Shown: positions 16,631 through 24,128 of the stretch, piece by piece
Layout: the number at the start of each line of letters is the position of its first letter
Position numbering within the stretch: the first letter of the stretch is position 1
From: an uncultured Chloroflexota bacterium
GTDB taxonomy: Bacteria > Chloroflexota > Chloroflexia > Chloroflexales > Chloroflexaceae
Assembly: GCA_903915775.1 (NCBI GenBank)
Contig: CAIWUD010000182.1
Coordinates: 1 to 39,997 of the forward strand
Direction of reading: 5' to 3'
DNA: 39,997 nucleotides
Notes under the pieces: generated by a model
Database searches by the model: none
What the model was told of the DNA's origin: nothing
Seen by the model: the letters and a program-made list of their open reading frames with translations, nothing else
Position numbers and translations under genes: made by a program

Positions 16631-17800
16631 TCATCCCGCACTGCGGCGAAAGATAACCCGTAGCGCATCAGCCTCAAAGTAAGCATCCTGAGCACGGAGA
16701 CGGGCCAGGCTCTGAGGAAGGACGATACGGTGCCGATGCCAACCAACCGAGATCAGCAGTTCATCAGCGCTCTGGGCGAGATGCACCTGATCTTCCGAGG
16801 CAAAGGGGAGTGGGACAATCAGATCGTAGCCGCCATCCGTCTTCTCTACCCGCTGCACAGGGCCACGGTAGAGAAAGGCCGATGGATCACGATCGCTGAA
16901 GAGATGGTCGGCTAATCGTGAGAGATGCTCGCGACCTACCACTTCACGTTCGAAGTGGGGAGCACGGAGGATTGGGAGTGGCTCAAACATCTCGTTGACC
17001 TGCGGTGCATAGCCCTGTTGCATCTCACGCCAGGAGGCGAAGTGGCGATCCACATCAGGAGGAAGAATGCGGTTCACAACTACCGCATCAACCGCATAGC
17101 CAAAGAGACTCAGGTAGGTGAGACTCCGCTGGGCCTCGCGGATCACCATCTTCTCCAGGTTCATCACGATACGTGCCGTGGTAACCTGCTGATCGGTGAG
17201 AATATGCCGCACGTCGACCAAGGCATCAATAGCCTGTTGGGCTGAGGCAAGGACATCATCCTCAGCAATGGGCATGTCCGTTACCCGCTTTGCCACCGGG
17301 CGTACCACCTTGAGCAGCGCCCGTGCAATCGGGAAGAGGCGGGCGATCCACCAGCGCATAATGTCGGGTAAGGAGAGGAGGCGCAGGGTCTCACCCGTCG
17401 GTGCAGCATCGACCACCAGCACATCATACTTCTGCTCATCGTAGTGGCGCTTGATCTGGAGCAGGCTAAAGAGCTCCTCGGTGCCTGGGATGACCGAAAG
17501 TTCGCCCTGGGCGATCGTCTCGACACCCTGCCATGCGAGGAGATCGGCGAGATACTTGGAAACCTGTCCCCAACTCGACTCCAGCTCATGGAGTGCATTG
17601 ATCTCCTGAGCCCAGAGGTTGGGCTCGACGAGCAGTGGCTCGGCACGTAGCTCTACCCCTAACGAGTCGCCTAGTGAATGGGCAGCATCGGTGCTGAGAA
17701 TAATCGTGCGGTAACCGAGTTGAGCGCAACGAAGTGCAGTGGCGGCGGCAACACTTGTTTTGCCGACCCCACCTTTGCCAGTGTAGAAGAGGATGCGCAT
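16631..17800 (-). CDS. ArsA/Get3/TRC40-family ATPase with C-terminal HSP20-like domain
   Basis: A 389-aa deviant-Walker-A ATPase: GKGGVGKTS (8-16) with the signature lysine of dimeric SIMIBI ATPases, switch-like STDAAHSLGDSLG (Asp38) and VVDAAPTGETLRLLSLP (Asp131). The last 65-70 residues (YDLIVPLPFASEDQVHLAQ...LLISVGWHRHRIVLPQSL...DALRVIF) look like the ArsA_HSP20 beta-sandwich found on many bacterial ArsA homologues. The only cysteine is Cys25, so neither the three-Cys arsenite site of ArsA nor the CxxC zinc clasp of Get3 is present. Arsenite export is therefore unlikely, and membrane-protein targeting or another energised role is possible. ATG 17800 gives the family-typical MRILFYTGKGG start. 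Confidence 0.88.
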   Translation of the reverse strand: MRILFYTGKGGVGKTSVAAATALRCAQLGYRTIILSTDAAHSLGDSLGVELRAEPLLVEPNLWAQEINALHELESSWGQVSKYLADLLAWQGVETIAQGELSVIPGTEELFSLLQIKRHYDEQKYDVLVVDAAPTGETLRLLSLPDIMRWWIARLFPIARALLKVVRPVAKRVTDMPIAEDDVLASAQQAIDALVDVRHILTDQQVTTARIVMNLEKMVIREAQRSLTYLSLFGYAVDAVVVNRILPPDVDRHFASWREMQQGYAPQVNEMFEPLPILRAPHFEREVVGREHLSRLADHLFSDRDPSAFLYRGPVQRVEKTDGGYDLIVPLPFASEDQVHLAQSADELLISVGWHRHRIVLPQSLARLRAQDAYFEADALRVIFRRSAG

Positions 17801-17870
17801 GGGGTAACCTATCTTCCATCCTTGCCCAAACCTTATAGTACACGCCACCGCTTGACTCTGCAACCACGAG

Positions 17871-17970
17871 TTAGGCATGCTTCAGTTTCGGCTGCGCCGG
17901 CTTGACACGCTGGCGGCACCAGGGCTGGGTTGGTTGTTTTTGTGGAGGGCTTCGCCCTCCACACCTCCCG
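17871..17970 (-). repeat. Double-hairpin intergenic repeat, reverse, full length
   Basis: Reverse orientation of the unit at 1242: tail complement TTAGGCATGCTTCAGTTTCG, CTGCGCC, the spacer and GTGGAGGGC ttc GCCCTCCAC, ending CCTCCCG. It opens a block of three copies that fills the gap between the divergent ArsA-like gene and the alpha/beta hydrolase. Confidence 0.88.
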
Positions 17971-18099
17971 TACACTGCCCACGCCAAGGTTGGGTGAGGT
18001 TTGTTTGTGGAGGGCACAGCACCCCATACCGCCCGTACGCTGCCCACGCCAAGGTTGGGTTGGTTTGTTTATGGAGGGCGCAGCACCCCATACCGCCCG
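17971..18099 (-). repeat. Two tandem short variants of the intergenic repeat, reverse
   Basis: Two units of about 64-65 bp (17971-18035 and 18036-18099), each TAC(A/G)CTGCCCACGCC, AAGGTTGGGT, GTTT, GGAGGGC(A/G)CAGCACCCCATACCGCCCG. The first hairpin is broken by GCACCCC in place of GCCCTCC, and both copies share this change, so they arose by local duplication. Confidence 0.82.
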
Positions 18100-18161
18100 T
18101 ACGCTCGTCATGCCGATCTGAACTATTAGCTAGCTACTGGTGACCCTGCAACGCGGCACGG

Positions 18162-18170
18162 TGGTATAAT
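18162..18170 (+). promoter_or_regulatory. Extended -10 promoter of the alpha/beta hydrolase
   Basis: TGGTATAAT, a perfect TGn extension plus consensus -10, 42 bp before the ATG at 18213. No good -35 is visible, as usual for extended -10 promoters. The sequence GGTATAATGGCCG recurs before rodZ. Confidence 0.6.
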
Positions 18171-18212
18171 GGCCGCAAACGCTGGTGTATCACCCTTGTC
18201 TCTGGTGAGTGT

Positions 18213-19067
18213 ATGACCAGTATCGAACCATCCACAGACCCATCTGATCTGCTCGACGTAGTCACGATCCCCGATGGCCCCGTCTTTTACCGTCAACGTA
18301 ACGCCCCATCGGCGCAGCAACCGCCACTGCTGCTGCTCCACGGGTGGGGTGGTTCTTCGCGCTACTGGCGTCCCACGCTGGCCGAGTTCGGCGTAGATCG
18401 GTGGGTAATCGCGCCCGATCTACCCGGTTTTGGGGCCTCGCCCCCCCTGCACAGCCCTGCTACTGCCGATCGGCTTGCAGAGTCGGTGGTCGCCTTTGCC
18501 GATGCGCTGGGGCTTGAGCAGTTCGATCTCAATGGGCACTCGTTTTGTGCTATGGTCGCTGTCTACGTCGCGGCACGCTACCCAGAGCGTGTACGTCGCC
18601 TGGTGCTGACCTGTGTCAGCACGTTTCGCAGTGAGCGCGAGCGCCTCATGGTTGCCCAACTCCACCATGTGTTAGCCCTCTGGATGTCGCTGCGTCGCCC
18701 CTGGATGGCCCGTTCACGTCCATTTTACCGTATGGTTGGCACACGCTTCTTCCACCGTCTGCCAACCGATGATGCGATTCTCCGTGATGCGTTTACCGAC
18801 TTTCTCCAGATGGATCGGCGCACATCACTCGAGTCGGCTGCTAGCTCAGGTGATGCACAGATCAACCCGACTATGGCTCGTCTCACCCAACCCACCCTGG
18901 TGGTTGGAGCACGCCAGGATAGGATTATGCCACCGGCTGGTACGCCTGAGGTAGCACGACTCATCCCTGGTAGCTGCTTGGTCTGGCTTGAGGAGTGTGG
19001 CCACCTTCCAATGATCGAGCAGCCCACCCGCTACCACCAGACGGTACGCAGCTTTTTGGAGGGCTGA
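18213..19067 (+). CDS. Alpha/beta fold hydrolase
   Basis: A 284-aa protein. LLLLHGWGGSSRYW forms the oxyanion region, PDLPGFGAS follows, the nucleophile elbow is NGHSFCAM (Ser110), acid Asp236 lies in GARQDRIMP and base His264 in ECGHLPMIEQP. All three triad residues are therefore present. The cap region (150-200) is Arg-rich and helical. The family includes esterases, haloalkane dehalogenases and MenH/BchO-like proteins; no specific substrate can be claimed. The next gene, a class V aminotransferase, starts 55 bp downstream on the same strand. Confidence 0.88.
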   Translation: MTSIEPSTDPSDLLDVVTIPDGPVFYRQRNAPSAQQPPLLLLHGWGGSSRYWRPTLAEFGVDRWVIAPDLPGFGASPPLHSPATADRLAESVVAFADALGLEQFDLNGHSFCAMVAVYVAARYPERVRRLVLTCVSTFRSERERLMVAQLHHVLALWMSLRRPWMARSRPFYRMVGTRFFHRLPTDDAILRDAFTDFLQMDRRTSLESAASSGDAQINPTMARLTQPTLVVGARQDRIMPPAGTPEVARLIPGSCLVWLEECGHLPMIEQPTRYHQTVRSFLEG

Positions 19068-19122
19068 TACTACCGTAGGCATGGTTCATGGAAACGATGT
19101 CCAAGCAAGGAGATCTGGTGCG

Positions 19123-20259
19123 ATGACGATTGACACCCTAGCTGCTTATCGCGACGAGTATGCTATCACCGAGCAGTACGCCTTCCTGAGCCATGCGGCT
19201 GTCTCACCCCTGAGTCGCCGTATTGTCGATGCCGTCGCCAATCAGCTTCACCGGGCGGCCAGCGAACCAGCAGTTCGCCTCTTCCCAGAGATCTTCACCC
19301 TCATGGCGGATCTACGCCAGCGCTTAGCCCAGTTGATCAACGCCCGTGAGAGCAGCGAGATTGTACTCATGCCCAACACGGCCATGGGCCTGAATAGTGC
19401 TGCAGTAAGCCTGCCACTGCGCACTGGTGACAATGTGCTGGTGCTGGAAGGCGACTATCCGGCGAATATCTATCCGTGGCAGCAGCTGGCCTATAAGGGC
19501 GTGCTGACGAAGATGGTTCCCCAGCGTGCCGGTGGTCTCGACGTGGATGCACTCGCTGCACGCATCGATCGCCGCACCCGTGTGATCGCCCTCAGTACCG
19601 CGATGTTTGCGACAGGCTTCCGGAATGATATTGCGACCGTCGGTCGCATGTGTAAAGAGCGTGGGATCTTCTTTGTGGTCGATGCTATCCAGACCCTTGG
19701 CGCGTTCCCGATCGATGTACAGGCATGTGCGATCGACTTTCTCGCCGCCGGATCGCAGAAGTGGCTCCTCTCGGCTCCGGGGGCTGGGTTCCTCTATGTA
19801 CGCCGTGAACTGCTCGATGAACTTGAACCAGGGGCGTACGTGGGCGCCTCGAGTGTGGTTGATCCGATGAACTACCTCGACTACAACCTCACCTTTCCAC
19901 CCAGCGCCGAGCGCTTTAACCTCGGTACACCCAATATCATGGGGGCTGTTGCACTCCATGCTGCAGTTGGCATGCTCCAGGAGGTTGGCAGTAGGTTGAT
20001 CGAACAGCGGGTGACAACCCTCGTCGATGCCCTGATCAATGATCTGACCGAGCGTGGCCACAGTTTGGCCGCCGATACAGCCCCCGAGCATCGTAGCGGG
20101 ATCGTCGTGGTGCAGCTGCCCAACCCCGAAGTGGCGTGCAAGCGCCTTGAAGAGGCTGGGGTGATTGCTACCGTACGAGGTGGTCTACGCCTTGCACCAC
20201 ACTTCTACAATACGCTGGAAGAGGTCATGCGTGTCGGTGAGGTGCTCGGTGACCGGTGA
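19123..20259 (+). CDS. Class V PLP-dependent aminotransferase (SufS/isopenicillin-N-epimerase-like)
   Basis: A 378-aa fold-type I PLP enzyme. PLP lysine Lys213 is in FLAAGSQKWLLSAPGAGFLYVRRE, the ring-contacting Asp187 in FFVVDAIQTLGAFPID, and MPNTAMGLNSAA forms the phosphate-binding start. The C-terminal RGGLRLAPHFYNTLEEVMRV is characteristic of cysteine-desulfurase-like class V members. No catalytic Cys loop of SufS type is obvious, so it is more likely a lyase, transaminase or epimerase than a desulfurase. Start 19123 is chosen for AAGGAGAT about 8 nt upstream; ATG 19081 would add 14 residues. Confidence 0.88.
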   Translation: MTIDTLAAYRDEYAITEQYAFLSHAAVSPLSRRIVDAVANQLHRAASEPAVRLFPEIFTLMADLRQRLAQLINARESSEIVLMPNTAMGLNSAAVSLPLRTGDNVLVLEGDYPANIYPWQQLAYKGVLTKMVPQRAGGLDVDALAARIDRRTRVIALSTAMFATGFRNDIATVGRMCKERGIFFVVDAIQTLGAFPIDVQACAIDFLAAGSQKWLLSAPGAGFLYVRRELLDELEPGAYVGASSVVDPMNYLDYNLTFPPSAERFNLGTPNIMGAVALHAAVGMLQEVGSRLIEQRVTTLVDALINDLTERGHSLAADTAPEHRSGIVVVQLPNPEVACKRLEEAGVIATVRGGLRLAPHFYNTLEEVMRVGEVLGDR

Positions 20260-20315
20260 GCACGGGATCTGGCGCCATGGTATGCTAAATCCCCCAATCT
20301 TCGCGTTCTGTGGCA

Positions 20316-20324
20316 TGGTATAAT
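20316..20324 (+). promoter_or_regulatory. Extended -10 promoter of rodZ
   Basis: TGGTATAAT about 97 bp upstream of the rodZ ATG, in the 161-bp gap after the aminotransferase gene. It shares GGTATAATGGCCG with the promoter at 18162. Confidence 0.55.
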
Positions 20325-20420
20325 GGCCGGGTAAAGTAGTTGTGTACATCGTGGCACTGTCCGGCATAACTGCATAAGCATCCAACATCATCGCAAGCCT
20401 TCGCTGAAAGTACGATCGCT

Positions 20421-21284
20421 ATGAGTGAGCTAGGGGCATGCCTGCGTGAGGCACGTGAGCGCCAAGGAATATCGCTAGCCCAGGCTTCGGTTGATACCCG
20501 TATCATTCAGCAGTCACTGACCGCCCTTGAGGATGGCGCGTTTCAGTGCCTGCCGAGCGATGTCGTCGTGCGGGGCTTCATCCGTAACTATGCGCACTAC
20601 CTTGGATTGGAAGCTGATGAGTTAATTGAACTCTACCGCCGTGAGCGCGGAGCTACTAATCCCATCAGCATTGTTCCAGTGACCCGACCACCGTTCAGAC
20701 GAGCCTACGTTTTTCCGAGTTTCTTCGGGATCTTTTTTGTGACGGTGGCACTCATCGGAGTATCCTATATCGCCCTCAATGCGGTTGGCCGTCTCGGTGA
20801 TCGGGTTAATCCTACGCCTGCGGCGGCAGCGGCTGCAACGATTCCACCGCCCTCACCCTTACCAACAACGGCTCCCAGCCCTGCGGCCACAGATGTTCCG
20901 AGTGGCTCGTCACTCAGTCTGATCGTGCCGTCGCCCACGGTTCTGAGTGAGCTCATCCCGCTCACCCCGACGGCTGCGATTGCGGGTGGCGCTGCGGCTA
21001 CGCCCGGTCCTACCGCAACAGCCTCAGCACCAATTGTGCTCGAGTTGGCGCTTCCCAATACGCGTGGGAACGAGAGCTCCTGGGTTCGTGTACAGACCGA
21101 CAGCCGGATCGCCTTTGAAGGTATTCTGCGTGCCGGTGAGACCGTGACCTTCTCAGCGCAACGGCGGGTTCTCGTTCGGGCTGGAAATCCACCCGATGTC
21201 CTCGTGACGGTGAATGGCCTCCAGCAGGGACCCCTTGGGCCTAACCCTGGGCAGCCGGTCAACTGGTCCTGGCCACCAAACTAG
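20421..21284 (+). CDS. rodZ: RodZ-like cell-shape protein
   Basis: A 287-aa bitopic membrane protein. Residues 1-75 are the RodZ-type helix-turn-helix (LGACLREARERQGISLAQASVDTRI...LEDGAFQCLPSDVVVRGFIRNYAHYLGL) that binds MreB in known RodZ. Residues about 97-120 form one membrane helix. Residues 130-210 are an Ala/Pro/Thr-rich linker outside the membrane, and residues about 215-287 form the C-terminal DUF4115-type beta domain (SSWVRVQTDSRIAFEGILRAGETVTFSAQRRVLVRAGNP). In known RodZ the HTH works in protein contacts. It is followed by yajQ and rimO, a neighbourhood common for rodZ. Confidence 0.9.
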   Translation: MSELGACLREARERQGISLAQASVDTRIIQQSLTALEDGAFQCLPSDVVVRGFIRNYAHYLGLEADELIELYRRERGATNPISIVPVTRPPFRRAYVFPSFFGIFFVTVALIGVSYIALNAVGRLGDRVNPTPAAAAAATIPPPSPLPTTAPSPAATDVPSGSSLSLIVPSPTVLSELIPLTPTAAIAGGAAATPGPTATASAPIVLELALPNTRGNESSWVRVQTDSRIAFEGILRAGETVTFSAQRRVLVRAGNPPDVLVTVNGLQQGPLGPNPGQPVNWSWPPN

Positions 21285-21329
21285 CTCTAGCGGTTGTGAG
21301 GGGCTCTACCCTCCATCCAGATCCCTCCT

Positions 21330-21824
21330 ATGCCCACTGAACAGAGCTTTGATGTCGTCTCAGAGTTCGATCATCAGGAGTTGGTCAACGCTGTTGACCA
21401 AGCTGTGCGTGAGATTCAGACTCGTTACGATCTCAAGGATAGTAAGACGACCCTGGAACTGGGAAAGTCTGAACTGATCATAACCACCGACAGTGAACTC
21501 TCGCTGCGCAGTGTTCGTGATCTCTTAGAGACGAAAGCCCTGCGCCGTCACCTTTCGCTGAAGATCTTTGACTATGACCCGCCCACGGATAGTGGGGGGC
21601 GTATGCGTCAGGTGGTAAAATTGCGCAAGGGAATCAGTAGCGATCTGGCAAAGAAGATAGCTAAACAGATTCGTGATCAATTCCCCAAGATCCAGCCGCG
21701 CATCCAGGGTGAGACGCTGCGTGTGGCCTCGAAGAGTCGCGACGAGCTGCAGGCCGTTATCAAGTTTCTTCGTGAGATCGAGCATACGCTTGATGTGCCG
21801 ATCCAGTTTACGAACTATCGCTGA
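21330..21824 (+). CDS. yajQ: YajQ family nucleotide-binding protein
   Basis: A 164-aa protein with the complete family pattern: SFDVVSEFDHQELVNAVDQAVREIQTRYDLKDSK at the N terminus, the central VVKLRKGISSDLAKKIAKQIRDQFPKIQPRIQGE, and the end KSRDELQAVIKFLREIEHTLDVPIQFTNYR. YajQ proteins bind nucleic acids and, in some bacteria, cyclic-di-GMP. The stop codon overlaps the rimO start by one base (TGATG), implying translational coupling. The 45-bp gap from rodZ contains a short decayed repeat hairpin. Confidence 0.95.
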   Translation: MPTEQSFDVVSEFDHQELVNAVDQAVREIQTRYDLKDSKTTLELGKSELIITTDSELSLRSVRDLLETKALRRHLSLKIFDYDPPTDSGGRMRQVVKLRKGISSDLAKKIAKQIRDQFPKIQPRIQGETLRVASKSRDELQAVIKFLREIEHTLDVPIQFTNYR

Positions 21825-23182
21825 TGAAGTACCATATCGTCACGTTGGGCTGTCCAAAGAATGCGGTCGATAGTGAAGGAATGGATGGTCTCCTCACGGC
21901 TGAAGGGCATACGCCAGTGGCAAGTGGTGCCGAGGCTGACCTGATTATCGTCAATACATGTAGTTTTATTGCTGCAGCTCGTGATGAGACGATCAGCGTA
22001 CTCCAAGAGCTTGCCGCTACCAAGCGGGTCGATCAGCAGATTCTGGCTGCTGGTTGCATGGCTCAGTCACACCCGGAGCTAATCGCTGCCGTATCCGGGG
22101 TCGATCAACTCCTCTCAACCCGTGAATGGACACGTGTGGGGCAGATGGTTGGTGCACGCACCAGTGCCAACGGTCGCGAACTTCCCGTCATCGGCCTCAG
22201 CCCCGTTCCCGCTGCAGCGCCAACCTCGATGGGTTATGCCGATTGGCGCACAACTCAGATTCGCCGCACCCGCGCCACTCCCTCGGCTTACCTGAAGATC
22301 TCGGATGGCTGTAACCTACGCTGTGCTTTCTGTACCATCCCGAGTTTTAAGGGCTCAATGGCCTCGAAGGCGGTGGGGGCGATCCTGGCTGAGGCCCGAG
22401 AGCTCAGTGAGCATGGGGTGCGCGAGATCGTTCTTGTAGCACAGCATCTCACAGACTATGGGCGCGACCTTGGTCTCAAGCATGGCCTCGCTACCCTCCT
22501 TGAAGAGCTCTGTCAACTCCTGCCCGAGGATACCTGGCTGCGCCTCATGTACGCCTATCCTCACGCCATTTCTGACCGTCTCATTACGGTCATGGCCGCG
22601 CATCCGCAGATTGTGCCCTACCTCGACATGCCGCTCCAGCATGCACATCCGGATACCCTGCGCCGCATGCGCCGCCCACCCGATACAGAGCGCACTAAGG
22701 CCATCCTCGCCGACTTGCGCGCAGCGATGCCCGATATGACCCTACGCTCAACCTTCATCGTCGGCTTCCCCGGTGAGACCACGGCGGAGTTTCGCGCCCT
22801 GCTAACCTTTCTTGAAGAGGTGCAACTGGATCGCGTGGGGGCGTTCCGCTACTCCCAAGAGCCAGATACCCACGCCGCAACGCTCCCCGATCAGGTGCGC
22901 CCTCACGTGATCGAGAAGCGTTGGCACGAACTGATGCGCCTGCAGCAGCAGATCTCCCGCGAGCGTACCCAACGCTGGCTTGGACGCACCCTTCCTGTAC
23001 TGATTGAGGGTCGCGGTCAGGCAGATGACGGTCGGGCGCTGAGCCTCGGACGCTCATGGCGCGATGCCCCAGAGGTTGATGGGCAGGTCTTTGTCTGGGG
23101 TGAACTTCCTATCGGTCGTATCGTTCAGGCACGGGTAGTCACGACGACTGACTATGACCTCTGGGCTGAGCCGTTGGGTTGA
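21824..23182 (+). CDS. rimO: Ribosomal protein S12 methylthiotransferase RimO
   Basis: Radical-SAM enzyme that adds a methylthio group to the conserved aspartate of ribosomal protein S12. The 452 aa contain three domains. An N-terminal UPF0004 domain carries the auxiliary 4Fe-4S cysteines Cys10 (LGCPKNAVDSE), Cys46 (NTCSF) and Cys78 (GCMAQ). The radical SAM core has CNLRCAFC (Cys163, 167, 170). A C-terminal TRAM domain spans about residues 385-452. The LGCPKN start and short TRAM favour RimO over MiaB. It is coupled to yajQ by a 1-bp overlap. Confidence 0.95.
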   Translation: MKYHIVTLGCPKNAVDSEGMDGLLTAEGHTPVASGAEADLIIVNTCSFIAAARDETISVLQELAATKRVDQQILAAGCMAQSHPELIAAVSGVDQLLSTREWTRVGQMVGARTSANGRELPVIGLSPVPAAAPTSMGYADWRTTQIRRTRATPSAYLKISDGCNLRCAFCTIPSFKGSMASKAVGAILAEARELSEHGVREIVLVAQHLTDYGRDLGLKHGLATLLEELCQLLPEDTWLRLMYAYPHAISDRLITVMAAHPQIVPYLDMPLQHAHPDTLRRMRRPPDTERTKAILADLRAAMPDMTLRSTFIVGFPGETTAEFRALLTFLEEVQLDRVGAFRYSQEPDTHAATLPDQVRPHVIEKRWHELMRLQQQISRERTQRWLGRTLPVLIEGRGQADDGRALSLGRSWRDAPEVDGQVFVWGELPIGRIVQARVVTTTDYDLWAEPLG

Positions 23183-23239
23183 GGCGTACACCGGCAGCAG
23201 CCCATTGTGCGTCTCTTCCTACTGCTGGCGAACGGTGAA

Positions 23240-23283
23240 GCAACAATAAAGAGGTTGTGGATGGTTCTGTCCTCCACAACCTC
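23240..23283 (-). terminator. Probable terminator of the BlaI-type gene
   Basis: An 11-bp stem GAGGTTGTGGA (23251-23261) / TCCACAACCTC (23273-23283). On the minus strand it is followed by TTTATTGTTGC, a U-rich tail. It lies in the 151-bp convergent gap between rimO and the repressor gene; part of the stem may come from a decayed intergenic repeat. Confidence 0.5.
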
Positions 23284-23333
23284 GCAACATTCAGACGGTC
23301 AAGCCTGTCCGGGACTTGACGACCAGATTACTA

Positions 23334-23750
23334 CTACTTGCTATGCGCCTGGATTGCCCGCCGGAGCCGATCGAGCTCGTTCGGGTTGTGGCGCGCAAGA
23401 TATTCCACCATGTACTCGATGGTCGTGTCGCTGTAGTCGCTTAGCAGACCATCAACCACCTGTCGCACCACAAGCTGGACAAACTCCTCTTCAGAGATAG
23501 CTGGTGAGTAGACATAGGCCAGGCCCTCACGGCTCCGGTGGAGGACGCCCTTCTCCGAGAGACGGCTCATGGTCGTCATCACGGTGGTGTAGGCGATGTC
23601 GCGCTGCTGGGAGAGCTTGCGATGGATCTTTTTAACCGTGCTGCGATCATCCTCCCAGAGAAACTGCATGATCTCAGTCTCTAGCGGGCCGAGAACCTTC
23701 ACCAGACCGTCTTTTGTTGGACTAAAACGGAAACGTAGGTTAAGTGCCAT
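23334..23750 (-). CDS. BlaI/MecI/CopY-family transcriptional repressor
   Basis: A 138-aa winged-helix repressor: LGPLETEIMQFLWEDDRSTVKKIHRKLSQQRDIAYTTVMTTMSRLSEKGVLHRSREGLAYVYSPAISEEEFVQ matches BlaI/MecI through the DNA-binding domain, followed by the dimerisation helices. ATG 23750 is preferred over the adjacent GTG at 23753, with AAGGA about 9 nt upstream. The usual partner, a BlaR1/MecR1-type M56 metalloprotease sensor, is not adjacent. It is divergent from the polyprenyl synthase gene, and an ATTACA/TGTAAT inverted repeat lies in the shared upstream region. Confidence 0.9.
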   Translation of the reverse strand: MALNLRFRFSPTKDGLVKVLGPLETEIMQFLWEDDRSTVKKIHRKLSQQRDIAYTTVMTTMSRLSEKGVLHRSREGLAYVYSPAISEEEFVQLVVRQVVDGLLSDYSDTTIEYMVEYLARHNPNELDRLRRAIQAHSK

Positions 23751-23892
23751 CACGGACGTTCCTTTCGGAGGTTACAGGTCGTGGTTGGTGTGTGAAGGCT
23801 GGCTTCCTTGAGAATGCGAGCAGCATGCGGCTACTGCGTGCCATTTACTCCTACCAGCTTACATATGACAAAGTGTACTAGGCGATCCATTC

Positions 23893-23901
23893 TGGTACAA
23901 T
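23893..23901 (+). promoter_or_regulatory. Possible extended -10 promoter upstream of the polyprenyl synthase gene
   Basis: TGGTACAAT, about 230 bp before the gene. No clear -35 is seen. A candidate BlaI operator begins 19 bp downstream. Confidence 0.45.
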
Positions 23902-23919
23902 CAACGCAAGTTACACGAA

Positions 23920-23940
23920 GATTACAGAATCGGTGTAATC
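23920..23940. promoter_or_regulatory. Candidate BlaI-type operator
   Basis: Inverted repeat GATTACA-N7-TGTAATC, with flanking GTTACA and CTGTCA. BlaI/MecI operators are dyads built on TACA/TGTA half-sites. The site lies between the repressor gene and the polyprenyl synthase gene, just after a candidate -10. Confidence 0.45.
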
Positions 23941-23987
23941 TGTCACTGTTTACTGTTCGATCGTTTATGCTATCCTCGGCGGCGGCG

Positions 23988-24087
23988 TTAGGGATGGTTC
24001 GGTTACGGCTGCGCCGAATTGACCATCTGGTGCTACAAGGGCTTGGTTTGGAGGGGTTGTGGAGGGCTACGCCCTCCACGCCTCCCG
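23988..24087 (-). repeat. Double-hairpin intergenic repeat, reverse, full length
   Basis: TTAGGGATGGTTCGG tail complement, CTGCGCC, then GTGGAGGGC tac GCCCTCCAC and CCTCCCG. It forms most of the leader between the candidate operator and the polyprenyl synthase start. Confidence 0.86.
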
Positions 24088-24128
24088 TCGAATGCATGCA
24101 TGAGGAGATGAGGAGCGTTGATACCCGT

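Noticed and set aside
16232-16682. Overlapping ORFs across the tRNA cluster with GGRDSNPRQGYPCSGLANR-like peptides
   Set aside because: These are translations of the antisense strand of tRNA-Ser and tRNA-Trp genes, a well-known source of false proteins.
17971-18099. Tandem repeats as a possible CRISPR array
   Set aside because: Two directly abutting 64-65-bp units without unique spacers; they belong to the dispersed intergenic repeat family.
17871-18143. Short ORFs of 60-92 aa across the repeat block
   Set aside because: They consist only of translated repeat sequence and occur on both strands in several frames.
23808-24095. N-terminal extension of the polyprenyl synthase frame
   Set aside because: It passes through the promoter, candidate operator and a full intergenic repeat; the encoded peptide resembles no prenyl synthase.
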